NCBI GenBank assembly: GCA_963717155.1
Contig: OY970326.1
Span: 930,001-994,000, forward strand
Direction of reading: 5' to 3'
Length of the DNA: 64,000 bases
Origin: G963717155 sp963717155
GTDB taxonomy: Bacteria; Actinomycetota; Thermoleophilia; Gaiellales; JALYLC01
The notes under the pieces are model-generated. The model saw only the letters and a list, made by a program, of their open reading frames with translations, was not told the DNA's origin and did no database searches. The position numbers and the translations under genes are program-made. Of the stretch, positions 42,082 through 50,234 are shown piece by piece (the first letter of the stretch is position 1; the number at the start of each line of letters is the position of its first letter).

Positions 42082-43404
42082 ATGACCACGATCGTAGGCC
42101 TCGAGGCCCGGGACATCCGCTTCCCCACCTCGCGCTGGCTCGACGGGTCGGACGCGATGCACACCGATCCCGACTACTCGGCGGCATACGTCATCCTCCG
42201 CACCGATTCCGGTGACGGCCTCGCCGGTCACGGTCTGACCTTCACGACCGGGCGCGGCACCGAGGTGTGCATCGCCGCCATCCACGCGCTCGAGCCTCTC
42301 GTGGTCGGGTGCACGCTCGAGGAGATCGCCTCGGACATGCGCGGTTTCTGGCGCAGCCTGACGTCGGATACCCAGCTGCGCTGGCTCGGCCCCGAGAAGG
42401 GCGTCATCCACCTGGCGACCGCCGCGGTCGTCAACGCCATCTGGGACCTGTGGGCAAAGCGGGCGGGGAAGCCGCTCTGGAAGCTCCTGTCGGACATGTC
42501 GCCGGAGGAGCTCGTCGGGTGCGTCGACTTCCGGTACATCTGCGATGTCCTGACACCGGACGACGCGATCGACCTGCTACGCCGTGCACGGGCAGGCGCG
42601 AGAGCGCGCGAGCGGGAGATCGTGCTGTCGGGGTACCCGGCCTACACGACGTCGGCCGGCTGGCTCGGCTACCCCGACGACAAGGTGGAGCAGCTCGTGC
42701 ACGAGGCGCGCGCGGCAGGCTTCACGCACGTGAAGATGAAGGTCGGGGCGGACATCGAGTCCGACGACCGTCGCGCGGGCATCATCCGTCGCGCGCTCGG
42801 TCCGGATGGAATCCTGATGATGGATGCCAACCAGGTGTGGGGCGTCGACGATGCCGTCGCGGCGATGCGTCGCCTGAGCGTGCACGATCCGTGGTGGATC
42901 GAGGAGCCGACGAGCCCCGACGACGTCCTCGGCCACGCGCGCGTCCGCCGGGAGATCGCGCCGATCCGCGTTGCAACAGGCGAGCACGTCCAGAACCGCG
43001 TGATGTTCAAGCAGCTGTTCCAGGCGCAGGCAATCGACGTGTGCCAGCTCGATGCGTGCCGGATCGGCGGCGTCAACGAGGCGATCGCTGTCCTCCTGCT
43101 CGCGGCGAAGTTCGGGATCCCCGTGTGCCCCCATGCGGGCGGCGTCGGTCTCTGCGAGTACGTCCAACACCTCGCGTTCTTCGACTACATCGCCGTGAGC
43201 GGATCGCTCGACGGTCGGGTGGTCGAGTGGGTCGACCACCTCCACGAGCACTTCGTCGAGCCGGCGATCGTCCACAACGCGCGATACGTGGCGCCGATGG
43301 CGCCCGGCTACAGCATCGAGATGCTGCCGTCGTCGATCGACGAGTACGAGTTCCCGCACGGCCCGGCATGGTCGCTCGCCGAGGGTGTGGTGAGTGGCGC
43401 ATGA
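42082..43404 (+). CDS. Enolase-superfamily dehydratase, L-fuconate dehydratase type
   Basis: A 440-residue mandelate-racemase-group enzyme. The start IRFPTSRWLDGSDAMHTDPD followed by AAYVILRTDS and GHGLTFTTGRGTEVC matches the L-fuconate dehydratase subfamily. FTHVKMKVGA holds the catalytic Lys pair (KxK); metal ligands are in LMMDANQVW (Asp), WWIEEPTSPDD (Glu) and ATGEHVQNR (Glu); the His partner is probably in VCPHAGGVG. It would dehydrate L-fuconate or a related acid sugar to a 2-keto-3-deoxy acid. It overlaps the ABC permease gene by four bases, so uptake and breakdown are coupled. Confidence 0.88.
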   Translation: MTTIVGLEARDIRFPTSRWLDGSDAMHTDPDYSAAYVILRTDSGDGLAGHGLTFTTGRGTEVCIAAIHALEPLVVGCTLEEIASDMRGFWRSLTSDTQLRWLGPEKGVIHLATAAVVNAIWDLWAKRAGKPLWKLLSDMSPEELVGCVDFRYICDVLTPDDAIDLLRRARAGARAREREIVLSGYPAYTTSAGWLGYPDDKVEQLVHEARAAGFTHVKMKVGADIESDDRRAGIIRRALGPDGILMMDANQVWGVDDAVAAMRRLSVHDPWWIEEPTSPDDVLGHARVRREIAPIRVATGEHVQNRVMFKQLFQAQAIDVCQLDACRIGGVNEAIAVLLLAAKFGIPVCPHAGGVGLCEYVQHLAFFDYIAVSGSLDGRVVEWVDHLHEHFVEPAIVHNARYVAPMAPGYSIEMLPSSIDEYEFPHGPAWSLAEGVVSGA

Positions 43405-44432
43405 CCGTGTCGGCGCGTCATACGAGGGGCAGCCTCATGCGTCTCGATCGCTATCGCCTCCTGCAAGCCTCGCTCTACTCGCTCCGCGCCGGGCCCGCGC
43501 TGATCCTGCTCCTGCTGATCATCGCGGTGAGCCTGACCACCCCGATCTTCCTGACGAGCCGCAACGTCGGCAACGTCTTCTCTCAGACGTCGGTGATCGC
43601 CGTCCTCGCGCTCGGCCAGCTGCTCGTGATCGTGAGCAGGGGGATCGATCTGTCCGTCGGGTCGACGATCGCCCTCTCCGGGGTCGTGGGCGCCATCGTC
43701 TTCGAGCACACGAGCTCGGGCGTCCTCGTGGTGGCCGCGATCCTGCTCACAGGCGTCGCGGTCGGAGCGGTGAACGGCCTCGTCTACGTCTACGGCCGCG
43801 TGCCGCACCCGTTCATCGTGACGCTCGCCACGCTCAGCATCGTGCGAGGCCTCGCGCTGTGGGCGTCCGACGGGACGCTCATCTCTGGCATGCCCTCGAT
43901 CGTGCAGACGATCGGCGGCGGCTCGATCAACTGGCTCCCGTACTCGATCTTCGTCGTGGCCGGCCTTGCGGTCTGCTGTCTCGTCCTGACGACACGGCTC
44001 GTCTGGGGGCGCTGGCTGTACGCCGTCGGCGGAAACCCGGAGGCCGCGCGTCGCGCGAGCATCCCGACGCGTCGCGTCCTCGTCACGGTCTACGTGCTGA
44101 GCGGCCTCGCGGCCGGTGTCGCCGGCCTGCTGACCGCCGGCCTGATCGACGGCGGCTCGCCGACCGCCGGAGACCTCGCCGAGCTCGACTCGATCGCCGC
44201 TGTGATCATCGGCGGCGCGGCGTTCGCCGGAGGCCGCGGAAACGTCGGCAACGCGCTCGTCGGCGCGTTCACGATCGGCGTGATCCGGAACGCGCTCAAC
44301 CTCCACAACGTCGATCCCTTCTACCAGCTGATGGCGATCGGGGTCGTCGTGCTGCTCGCCGTCGAGGCCGACGTGCTGCGCGGCTACATCGAGGGCCGCG
44401 TGCGGCTCGCCCAGGCCATGAGGCAGACATGA
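43401..44432 (+). CDS. Sugar ABC transporter permease (RbsC family)
   Basis: A 343-residue protein with about nine hydrophobic segments. LGQLLVIVSRGIDLSVGSTI and YAVGGNPEAARRASIPTRRV (coupling-helix region) are typical of ribose/xylose/fucose permeases. It would form a homodimeric channel with the ATPase encoded next. ATG 43401 overlaps the dehydratase stop; its TGA overlaps the ATPase ATG. The first 40 residues are a cytoplasmic leader, and ATG 43437 (MRLDRYRLLQ) is a possible alternative start. Confidence 0.9.
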   Translation: MTVSARHTRGSLMRLDRYRLLQASLYSLRAGPALILLLLIIAVSLTTPIFLTSRNVGNVFSQTSVIAVLALGQLLVIVSRGIDLSVGSTIALSGVVGAIVFEHTSSGVLVVAAILLTGVAVGAVNGLVYVYGRVPHPFIVTLATLSIVRGLALWASDGTLISGMPSIVQTIGGGSINWLPYSIFVVAGLAVCCLVLTTRLVWGRWLYAVGGNPEAARRASIPTRRVLVTVYVLSGLAAGVAGLLTAGLIDGGSPTAGDLAELDSIAAVIIGGAAFAGGRGNVGNALVGAFTIGVIRNALNLHNVDPFYQLMAIGVVVLLAVEADVLRGYIEGRVRLAQAMRQT

Positions 44433-45187
44433 GCGCAACGGCCCCGGTGCTGACGGTGCGCGGAGCCAGCAAGCGCTTCGGGGCGGTCACCGCGCTCGAC
44501 GAGATCGATCTGGACGTGCGCCGCGGCGAGGTGCTCGCGCTGCTCGGCGACAACGGCGCCGGCAAGTCGACCCTCATCAAGTGTCTCAACGGCGTGCACC
44601 GGCTCGACAGCGGGAGTATCGAGATGGACGGCGTGGCGGTGGCGATCCACGCGCCGGCCGACGCGCGCGCCCTCGGTGTCGAGACGGTCTACCAGGATCT
44701 CGCGCTGTTCGACAACCTTCGGCCGACCGACAACTTCTACGCGGGACGCGAGCTGGCCGGCCCGCGCTGGATGCCCCGCTCGCTGCGTTGGCTGAGGCGC
44801 CGGCAGATGACCGAGTCGACCCGCGACGTGCTCGCACGGCTGCAGGTGACGCTGCCCGATTTCAACGCCGTCGTCGGGCTCATGTCCGGTGGCCAGCGAC
44901 AGGCCGTGGCCGTGAGCCGGGCTGCCGCCTTCGCCTCCAAGGTCGTGATCCTCGACGAGCCGACTGCCGCGCTGGGTGTGCGCGAGTCGCGCAAGGTGCT
45001 GGATCTGATCCTTCGCCTCCGCAGCGAGAACAAGGCGGTAGTGGTCGTCTCGCACGCGATGGATCACGTGATGGAGGTCGCCGATCGCGCCGTCGTGATG
45101 CGGCGCGGTCGCAAGGTCGGCGAGCTGATCCCGACCGCGGAGACCTACAAGGAGATCGTCTCCTTGATCGTGGGAGGTGGTGAGTGA
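44429..45187 (+). CDS. Sugar ABC transporter ATP-binding protein (single domain)
   Basis: A 252-residue ATPase: LALLGDNGAGKSTLIKCLNG (Walker A), TVYQDLALFDNLRP (Q loop), LMSGGQRQAVAVSRAAA (signature) and KVVILDEPTAALGV (Walker B). It has one nucleotide-binding domain; RbsA-type partners usually have two, but the FrcA-like single-domain form is also known. It forms an operon with the permease and, after 119 bp, the binding protein. Confidence 0.93.
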   Translation: MSATAPVLTVRGASKRFGAVTALDEIDLDVRRGEVLALLGDNGAGKSTLIKCLNGVHRLDSGSIEMDGVAVAIHAPADARALGVETVYQDLALFDNLRPTDNFYAGRELAGPRWMPRSLRWLRRRQMTESTRDVLARLQVTLPDFNAVVGLMSGGQRQAVAVSRAAAFASKVVILDEPTAALGVRESRKVLDLILRLRSENKAVVVVSHAMDHVMEVADRAVVMRRGRKVGELIPTAETYKEIVSLIVGGGE

Positions 45188-45252
45188 GCAGCTAGCGGCG
45201 TGACAGCCAACTATCCCCCGCCGCTACTGCAGGGCTGCGGAGGCGACGTCAG

Positions 45253-45274
45253 GCGAACCGACCGTTCGGTTCGC
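45253..45274 (+). promoter_or_regulatory. Hairpin upstream of the sugar-binding protein gene
   Basis: GCGAACCGA and TCGGTTCGC form a perfect 9-bp stem with a CCGT loop, 32 bases before the binding-protein ATG. In sugar ABC operons such hairpins often raise the level of binding-protein mRNA; a regulator site is an alternative. Confidence 0.5.
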
Positions 45275-45306
45275 TGTCAATTCTGTCTACCCAAAGGACG
45301 CACACG

Positions 45307-46260
45307 ATGTCGAAGAAACGAAGCGTTGTGGTCGTCGTGGCCGCGCTCGCGGTGGTGGCTGCGGTGGTCGCGATGCCAGCGGGCGCGAAGCCGGCGAAGC
45401 ACCACGCGACGGCGATCAAGCTCGGGTTCATCACCAAGTTCCCCGTCGACTTCTACTTCATCCTCGTCAACGCGGCGAAGAAGTGGGACAAGGCGACGCC
45501 CGGAGCCAGCGTCATCTACGCGAGCGGCAAGAGCGGCACCGACGACGCCGGTGAGATCGCGGCGATCCAGAACATGGTCGCCCAGGGCGTCAAGGGGATC
45601 GCGATCACACCGACGAGCCCCGCCGTGTCCGCGGCGCTCGACAAGGCGATCAAGCAGGGCGTGAAGGTCGTCCTGATGGACAACGACATTCCCAAGTGGA
45701 AGAACAAGAGCTCCGTCGTCGCGACGAACAACTTCAACGGCGGGGTCCTGGCGGGCAAGTACCTCGCCGGCAAGCTCAAGGCCGGCGACACCCTCGGCAT
45801 CCTCGAGGGGGTCCCCGGGAACCAGTCGCTCGAGGACCGGGTTGGCGGCATGCTCAAGGGGCTCGGCCCGCTGAAGAGCCAGATCAAGATCGTGTCGAAG
45901 CTCGAGACCGACTGCGACCAGACGAAGGGGGCGACCGCCGCGCAGACGATCCTCACCGCGAACCCCCAGTTGACGGCCATGTACTCGGCCTGCGGCCCGC
46001 CGGCGCTCGGCGCGATCCAGTCGATCAAGAACGCCGGGATCAAGCCCGGCGGGATCATCCTGGTGGGCTTCGATGCCTCGACGGACGAGGTGAAGGCGAT
46101 CAAGGCCGGCGACGAGAACGGAAGCGTCGCGCAGTTCCCGGCAAAGATCGGGTCGATCGGGATCGCGACGCTCTGGAAGGTCGTGCAGGGCAAGACGGTG
46201 CCGAAGAACATCGACACCGGCACGGCGCTCGTGACGAAGGCGAACGCCAGCAAGTTCTAG
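45307..46260 (+). CDS. Sugar ABC transporter substrate-binding protein
   Basis: A 317-residue periplasmic-binding-protein type 1 (RbsB-like) lipid-free protein. Residues 1-27 form a Sec signal peptide (KKRS then a Val/Ala core ending in AGA). The mature part has IKLGFITKFPVDFYFILVNA, GIAITPTSPAVSAALDKAI, VVLMDNDIP and a hinge near GIILVGFDASTDEVKAI. It contains two Cys (DCDQ and SACGPP). It catches the sugar outside the membrane for the permease/ATPase pair. AAGGA precedes ATG 45307. Substrate is probably a fucose/fuconate-like compound, judged only from the neighbouring dehydratase. Confidence 0.92.
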   Translation: MSKKRSVVVVVAALAVVAAVVAMPAGAKPAKHHATAIKLGFITKFPVDFYFILVNAAKKWDKATPGASVIYASGKSGTDDAGEIAAIQNMVAQGVKGIAITPTSPAVSAALDKAIKQGVKVVLMDNDIPKWKNKSSVVATNNFNGGVLAGKYLAGKLKAGDTLGILEGVPGNQSLEDRVGGMLKGLGPLKSQIKIVSKLETDCDQTKGATAAQTILTANPQLTAMYSACGPPALGAIQSIKNAGIKPGGIILVGFDASTDEVKAIKAGDENGSVAQFPAKIGSIGIATLWKVVQGKTVPKNIDTGTALVTKANASKF

Positions 46261-46267
46261 GCGGAGT

Positions 46268-46313
46268 GGGTGGTCTGGCCGGGAATGATCCGCCAAACCC
46301 GGCCAGACCACCC
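46268..46313 (+). repeat. 16-bp perfect inverted repeat between the binding protein and kinase genes
   Basis: GGGTGGTCTGGCCGGG (46268-46283) and its exact complement (46298-46313) enclose a 14-base loop. No T run follows; TACGAT of the kinase promoter begins two bases after. It may end or stabilise the transporter mRNA. Confidence 0.7.
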
Positions 46314-46314
46314 G

Positions 46315-46320
46315 TACGAT
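46315..46320 (+). promoter_or_regulatory. Probable -10 element (TACGAT) of the kinase gene
   Basis: TACGAT ends six bases before ATG 46327, matching the leaderless TAnnnT pattern of the window. Confidence 0.4.
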
Positions 46321-46326
46321 CTCCCG

Positions 46327-47226
46327 ATGGGTGCTCCTCGGATCACGGTGGTCGGCAGCTGCAACGCCGACCTCGTCGCATTCGTCGAGCACGCGCCGGA
46401 GCGCGGTGAGACGGTCTCGGGCCTCCGCTCGACGACCGGTCCAGGCGGGAAGGGCGCGAACCAGGCGATCGCAGCCGCACGCCTGGGCGGTGCGGTGAGC
46501 TTCGTCGGCGCGGTCGGCGAGGACGCGATGGGCGTCATGCTGCGCGACGCGCTCGTCGACGCGGGCGTCGACGTGACCCGGCTGCGCACTGTCGAGCAGG
46601 AGACGGGCTCCGCCCACATCGTCGTCGAGTCGGATGGCGCGAACCGGATCGTCGTCGTGCCGGGGGCGAACGGCCTCGTGACGTTGGGTGACGCCGAGCG
46701 GCAGCTGATCGCGTCGAGCGACCTCCTGCTGCTGCAGCTCGAGCTGCCGCTGGCGGTCGTCGTCGAGGCGAGCCGGGCTGCGCGCGACGCCGGCGTCCGC
46801 GTGATCCTCACGCCCGCGCCGGTGCTGCCGCTGCCCGAGGAGCTCCTCCAGGCGGTCGACGTGCTGGTGCCGAACCAGCACGAGGCCCGACAGCTCGCGG
46901 ACACGGCCGACGTGGGGGAGGCGGTCGCGGCGCTCTCGCTGCAGGTGCCCCACGTGGTGGTGACGCTCGCTGAGCGAGGCGGCGTGCACGTCGGGCCGGC
47001 GGGGGAGCGTGACGTGTTCGCCGCACCCGAAGTCGACGCAGTCGATACGACGGCGGCCGGCGACACCTTCGTCGGCGCGCTTGCCGTCGCCCTCGGCCAC
47101 GGTCAGCTCTGGCCGCGAGCCCTGGCGCGTGCCGCTGCAGCGGCCGCGATCTCGGTCGGCCGCGCGGGCGCCTCGGAATCGATGCCGGACTTACGCGAGC
47201 TGGAACTCTTCATCGGTAACGCTTGA
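46327..47226 (+). CDS. PfkB-family sugar kinase (ribokinase-like)
   Basis: A 299-residue kinase: VVGSCNADLVAFVEHAPERG at the start, GPGGKGANQAIAAARLGG (PfkB signature 1) and VDTTAAGDTFVGALAVALG with the catalytic Asp (signature 2, usually DTTGAGD; here Ala replaces the first Gly). NQHEARQL and VVTLAERGGVH are also typical. It phosphorylates a sugar, possibly 2-keto-3-deoxy acid or ribose. A frame start at 46270 is rejected because ATG 46327 follows TACGAT and starts the conserved fold. It is at the end of the sugar locus. Confidence 0.9.
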   Translation: MGAPRITVVGSCNADLVAFVEHAPERGETVSGLRSTTGPGGKGANQAIAAARLGGAVSFVGAVGEDAMGVMLRDALVDAGVDVTRLRTVEQETGSAHIVVESDGANRIVVVPGANGLVTLGDAERQLIASSDLLLLQLELPLAVVVEASRAARDAGVRVILTPAPVLPLPEELLQAVDVLVPNQHEARQLADTADVGEAVAALSLQVPHVVVTLAERGGVHVGPAGERDVFAAPEVDAVDTTAAGDTFVGALAVALGHGQLWPRALARAAAAAAISVGRAGASESMPDLRELELFIGNA

Positions 47227-47231
47227 GGTAC

Positions 47232-47249
47232 CGTAACTCTACGGTTACG
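47232..47249 (+). promoter_or_regulatory. Inverted repeat overlapping the arsR-type promoter
   Basis: CGTAAC (47232-47237) and GTTACG (47244-47249) are complementary around a six-base centre and overlap the TACGAT -10 (47246-47251). This is where an ArsR-type repressor would act on its own gene. Confidence 0.5.
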
Positions 47250-47257
47250 ATACGCGG

Positions 47258-47560
47258 ATGGCGGTGAACGTCTTCGATGCGCTCGGCGACCCGAGCCGCC
47301 GCGCGATCGTCGAGCAGCTTGGCCATGGCTCGCGCTCCGTGCGCGAGATCGCGGACGCGATGCCGATCAGCCGTCCCGCCGTCTCGCGGCACCTCCGTGT
47401 TCTGCGCGAGGCGGGTCTCGTCGAGCAGGAGGCGCAGGTCGGCACCCGGCGCATCTATCGCCTGCGTGCGGAAGGGGTCGACGAGGTGCGCGAGCACCTC
47501 GAGCACCTGTGGGGTGACGTCGCGATCCGTTTCCGCCTCTTCGCCGAGAACACCGGGTGA
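47258..47560 (+). CDS. ArsR-family transcriptional regulator
   Basis: A 100-residue winged-helix protein: VFDALGDPSRRAIVEQL, the recognition helix ISRPAVSRHLRVLREAGLVE and the wing RRIYRLRAEGVDEVREHLEH. It has no Cys, so it is not a metal sensor of the classic type. This subgroup is usually paired with an SRPBCC/AHSA1 gene, as here (GTGA overlap with the next gene). An inverted repeat at 47232-47249 is a likely autoregulatory site. Confidence 0.92.
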   Translation: MAVNVFDALGDPSRRAIVEQLGHGSRSVREIADAMPISRPAVSRHLRVLREAGLVEQEAQVGTRRIYRLRAEGVDEVREHLEHLWGDVAIRFRLFAENTG

Positions 47561-47991
47561 TCGAGCCGCTTCGTCTCAGCTTCGAGGTCGCGTGCTCGCA
47601 GGAGCACGCGTTCGCCACGTGGACCGAGCGGATCGGTGCCTGGTGGCCGCGCAGCCACAGCGTCAGCGGCGATCCCGCGCGGGTCGTGCTCGAGCCGAGG
47701 CTCGGCGGCAGGCTCTTCGAGCGCACGCCGGCGGGCGAGGAGATCGCCTGGGGCGAGGTGACGGTCTGGGAGCCCCCGAACCGGCTCGGCTATCTCTGGC
47801 ACCTGCGGCGCGACCCGGCGGATGCCACCGACGTCGAGATCACGTTCACCGAGCGCGACGACCAGACGACCCGCGTCGAGATCGAGCACCGCGGCTGGGA
47901 GCGCCTGGCCGACGGGGCCACGTGGCGCGAGCGCAACCAGCAGGCATGGTCGAGCTTGCTCCCCCGTTATCAGGAGGCGATCGAGCGATGA
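47557..47991 (+). CDS. SRPBCC (AHSA1-like) domain protein
   Basis: A 144-residue START/Bet v1-like fold: LRLSFEVACSQEHAFATWTE, then GAWWPRSHSV, GGRLFERTPAGEEIAWGEVT and LGYLWHLRRDP. Members bind a hydrophobic ligand or act as Hsp90 co-chaperone-like proteins. It is translationally coupled to the ArsR regulator upstream and to the next gene downstream by four-base overlaps. Ligand unknown. Confidence 0.9.
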   Translation: MIEPLRLSFEVACSQEHAFATWTERIGAWWPRSHSVSGDPARVVLEPRLGGRLFERTPAGEEIAWGEVTVWEPPNRLGYLWHLRRDPADATDVEITFTERDDQTTRVEIEHRGWERLADGATWRERNQQAWSSLLPRYQEAIER

Positions 47992-48386
47992 GCGGCACCA
48001 AAGAAAATCCCTGGACGCTGAAGACACCGCCCGGAAAGTCCGAGTACACGGCCTACCGCGACGACAACGCAGATCCACCCGCGCTCGTCGTGCAGGTCGG
48101 ATCGACCGAGCTTCGCTACCACCTACGTGCGATCGACGATCTCCACGAGATGCTCCGCGCGCGCGGCGACTGGGTCCCGCTCGGCAGCGCCGACGAGCAG
48201 AAGCCCGCCGAGGAGGGCACGGTCGAGGCCTGGGGCCGCTCGGCGGACAACCCGGTCGGAGGCTGGTACGGGATCAAGAAGGGCCTACGGGGCCGCTTCG
48301 CGAACTACGTGCCTCCCGTGCTCGAGGTGCTGGAGATCGCCGAGCTCGAGCACAACCCGCGCAACAACCGCATGCGGGCGCGCTAG
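47988..48386 (+). CDS. Conserved actinobacterial protein of unknown function
   Basis: A 132-residue protein from ATG 47988 (ATGA overlap). It reads NPWTLKTPPGKSEYTAYRDD, LVVQVGSTELRYHLRAIDDL, RGDWVPLGSADEQKPAEEGT and GWYGIKKGLRGRFANYVPP, ending in HNPRNNRMRAR. I know this as a widespread uncharacterised actinobacterial family (possibly DUF6855; not certain). No catalytic motif is visible. Third gene of the arsR operon. Confidence 0.8.
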   Translation: MSGTKENPWTLKTPPGKSEYTAYRDDNADPPALVVQVGSTELRYHLRAIDDLHEMLRARGDWVPLGSADEQKPAEEGTVEAWGRSADNPVGGWYGIKKGLRGRFANYVPPVLEVLEIAELEHNPRNNRMRAR

Positions 48387-48655
48387 GCCTTTGCCTTCTT
48401 CGGCCGCGCGGGGCGGGGGCGGGCTGCACTGGTGCGCGGTGCCCGTGCGCTGCGCGCGCGGGGGGCTTCGCTGGTGTCGGGACGGGCTCGTGGTGCCTTT
48501 GCAGGCTTTTCTTCGGGCGCGGGCTCCACGACCTGGAGCGGAACCGGCTGAGTTGCAGACTCGGCCGCTTCGGTGGGTACGTTGTAATGCCTCACGAGCG
48601 AGTAGCCGAGCCCGGCAAGCGCACTGCCGATGACCAGGACGTTCCGTCGTCTCAT
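48383..48655 (-). CDS. Small membrane-anchored Pro/Ala/Arg-rich protein
   Basis: A 90-residue protein from ATG 48655: MRRRNVLVIGSALAGLGYSL gives one N-terminal hydrophobic helix, then a Pro/Glu region and a basic tail of Ala/Pro/Arg/Lys repeats (RPRPARPKKAKA). It may be a membrane-tethered, disordered, nucleic-acid- or wall-binding protein. Its stop shares CTAG with the convergent gene. Low-complexity composition lowers confidence, although GGAGGCGATGCA upstream gives a good Shine-Dalgarno. Confidence 0.5.
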   Translation of the reverse strand: MRRRNVLVIGSALAGLGYSLVRHYNVPTEAAESATQPVPLQVVEPAPEEKPAKAPRARPDTSEAPRARSARAPRTSAARPRPARPKKAKA

Positions 48656-48720
48656 TGCATCGCCTCCTGAGTACGTTGTCGCTCTGATTTCTTGAGCGAC
48701 GGCGCCTTCCCTTCTATGGA

Positions 48721-48726
48721 TACCCT
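48721..48726 (+). promoter_or_regulatory. Probable -10 element (TACCCT) of the zinc-ribbon SDR gene
   Basis: TACCCT ends six bases before ATG 48733. Confidence 0.45.
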
Positions 48727-48732
48727 CCGCCC

Positions 48733-50234
48733 ATGTCGATGGGCGAGCACGAGCGCGATCCGATCGTCGATCGTCTGAACGAGGCGGCCGACGTGCTCGA
48801 GGACCTCGCGCGCGATCGCGGCCTGCTCGCGGCGCTCACGCCGGAGGAGCGCACGCGGCTGCTGAACGCCGCGGGCGACGTCTTCAACCCGGACGTGGCC
48901 CAGCGTCGGCAGTGGGGGAAGGCCGTCCGCCGCCGGGAGAAGGCTCGCAAGCTCGAGCGGGACGAGGCGGTGCTGGCCGAGACGGGTATCCGCGTGCTGC
49001 GCGAGAAGCCGGTGTTCTCGACGCCCAATGTCTTCCCGCCCACGGGGTTCGAGCAGACCGACGTGACGGACGATCCCGACTTCCGCGAGGTCGTCGACCC
49101 ACAGCACTGCTACGTCTGCAAGCGGCGCTACCTCGAGATCCACCCGTTCTACGACCAGCTGTGCCGGGACTGCGGGGAGTTCAACTACCGCAAGCGGAGC
49201 GAGACGGCCGACCTGCAGGGTCGCGTTGCCCTGCTCACCGGCGGCCGCGTGAAGATCGGCTACCAGGCCGGGATCAAGCTGCTGCGAGCAGGCGCGCACC
49301 TGATCGTCACGACGCGCTTCCCGCGCGACTCGGCCGCGCGCTACGCCCGGGAGCCCGACTTCGACGTCTGGGGCGATCGGCTCGAGATCTTCGGGCTCGA
49401 TCTGCGCCATACGCCGAGCGTCGAGGCGTTCTGCCAGCACCTGAGCGCCTCCAGAGCACGCCTCGACTTCATCGTCAACAACGCCTGCCAGACGGTGCGC
49501 CGGCCGCCGGAGTTCTACCGCCACATGCTCGAGGGCGAGACGGCGTCGATACCGGGCCACGTTCGGCGGCTGCTCGGCGAGTACGAGGGTCTGCGCCGCT
49601 ACGACATGCTGCCTTCTCGACGGTGCCGTGGCTCGCTCGGCCGAGCTATCCCAGGTGCCGCTCCTGCCCGAGGACCTCGATGCGAAGGATCACCTCTTCC
49701 CGGAGGGACGCCTCGACCAGGATCTGCAGCAGGTCGATCTCCGCGAGCGGAACTCGTGGCGCCTGCTGCTCGCCGAGGTGTCGTCGGTGGAGCTGCTGGA
49801 GACGCAGCTCGTCAACGCCGTCGCGCCGTTCGTGCTGAACGCCCGCCTGAAGCCGCTGATGCTGCGGACGCCCGAGCGCGACAAGCACATCGTCAACGTG
49901 TCCGCCGTCGAGGGGCAGTTCTACCGCCGGTTCAAGACGACCCGGCACCCGCACACGAACATGGCCAAGGCCGCGCTCAACATGATGACCCGCACCTCGG
50001 CGACCGACTACCAAGTCCGACGGCATCCACATGAACAGCGTCGACACGGGCTGGGTCACCGACGAGGATCCCGTCCACATCGCAGCGCAGAAGACCGCCG
50101 AGCACCGTTTCCGTCCGCCGCTCGACATCGTCGACGGCGCCGCGCGCATCGTCGACCCGATCATCGACGGCTTCAATACGGGCACCCACGTCTGGGGCGA
50201 GTTCCTGAAGGACTACCGGCCGATCGACTGGTGA
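48733..50234 (+). CDS. SDR-family oxidoreductase with an N-terminal zinc-ribbon, two frameshifts
   Basis: The first 130 residues are helical and then hold CYVCKRRYLEIHPFYDQLCR with CRDC, a C-x2-C ... C-x2-C zinc ribbon. The SDR part follows: GRVALLTGGRVKIGYQAGIK (glycine-rich loop), FGLDLRHTPSVEAF and FIVNNACQTVRRPP. The frame shifts near 49615 to SAELSQVPLLPEDLDAKDHL and later FVLNARLKPLM and VNVSAVEGQFYRRFKTTRHP (S and Y of the SDR site), with AKAALNMMTRT. A second shift near 50015 leads to MNSVDTGWVTDEDP. Both equal one inserted base. The reaction is unknown. Confidence 0.75.
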
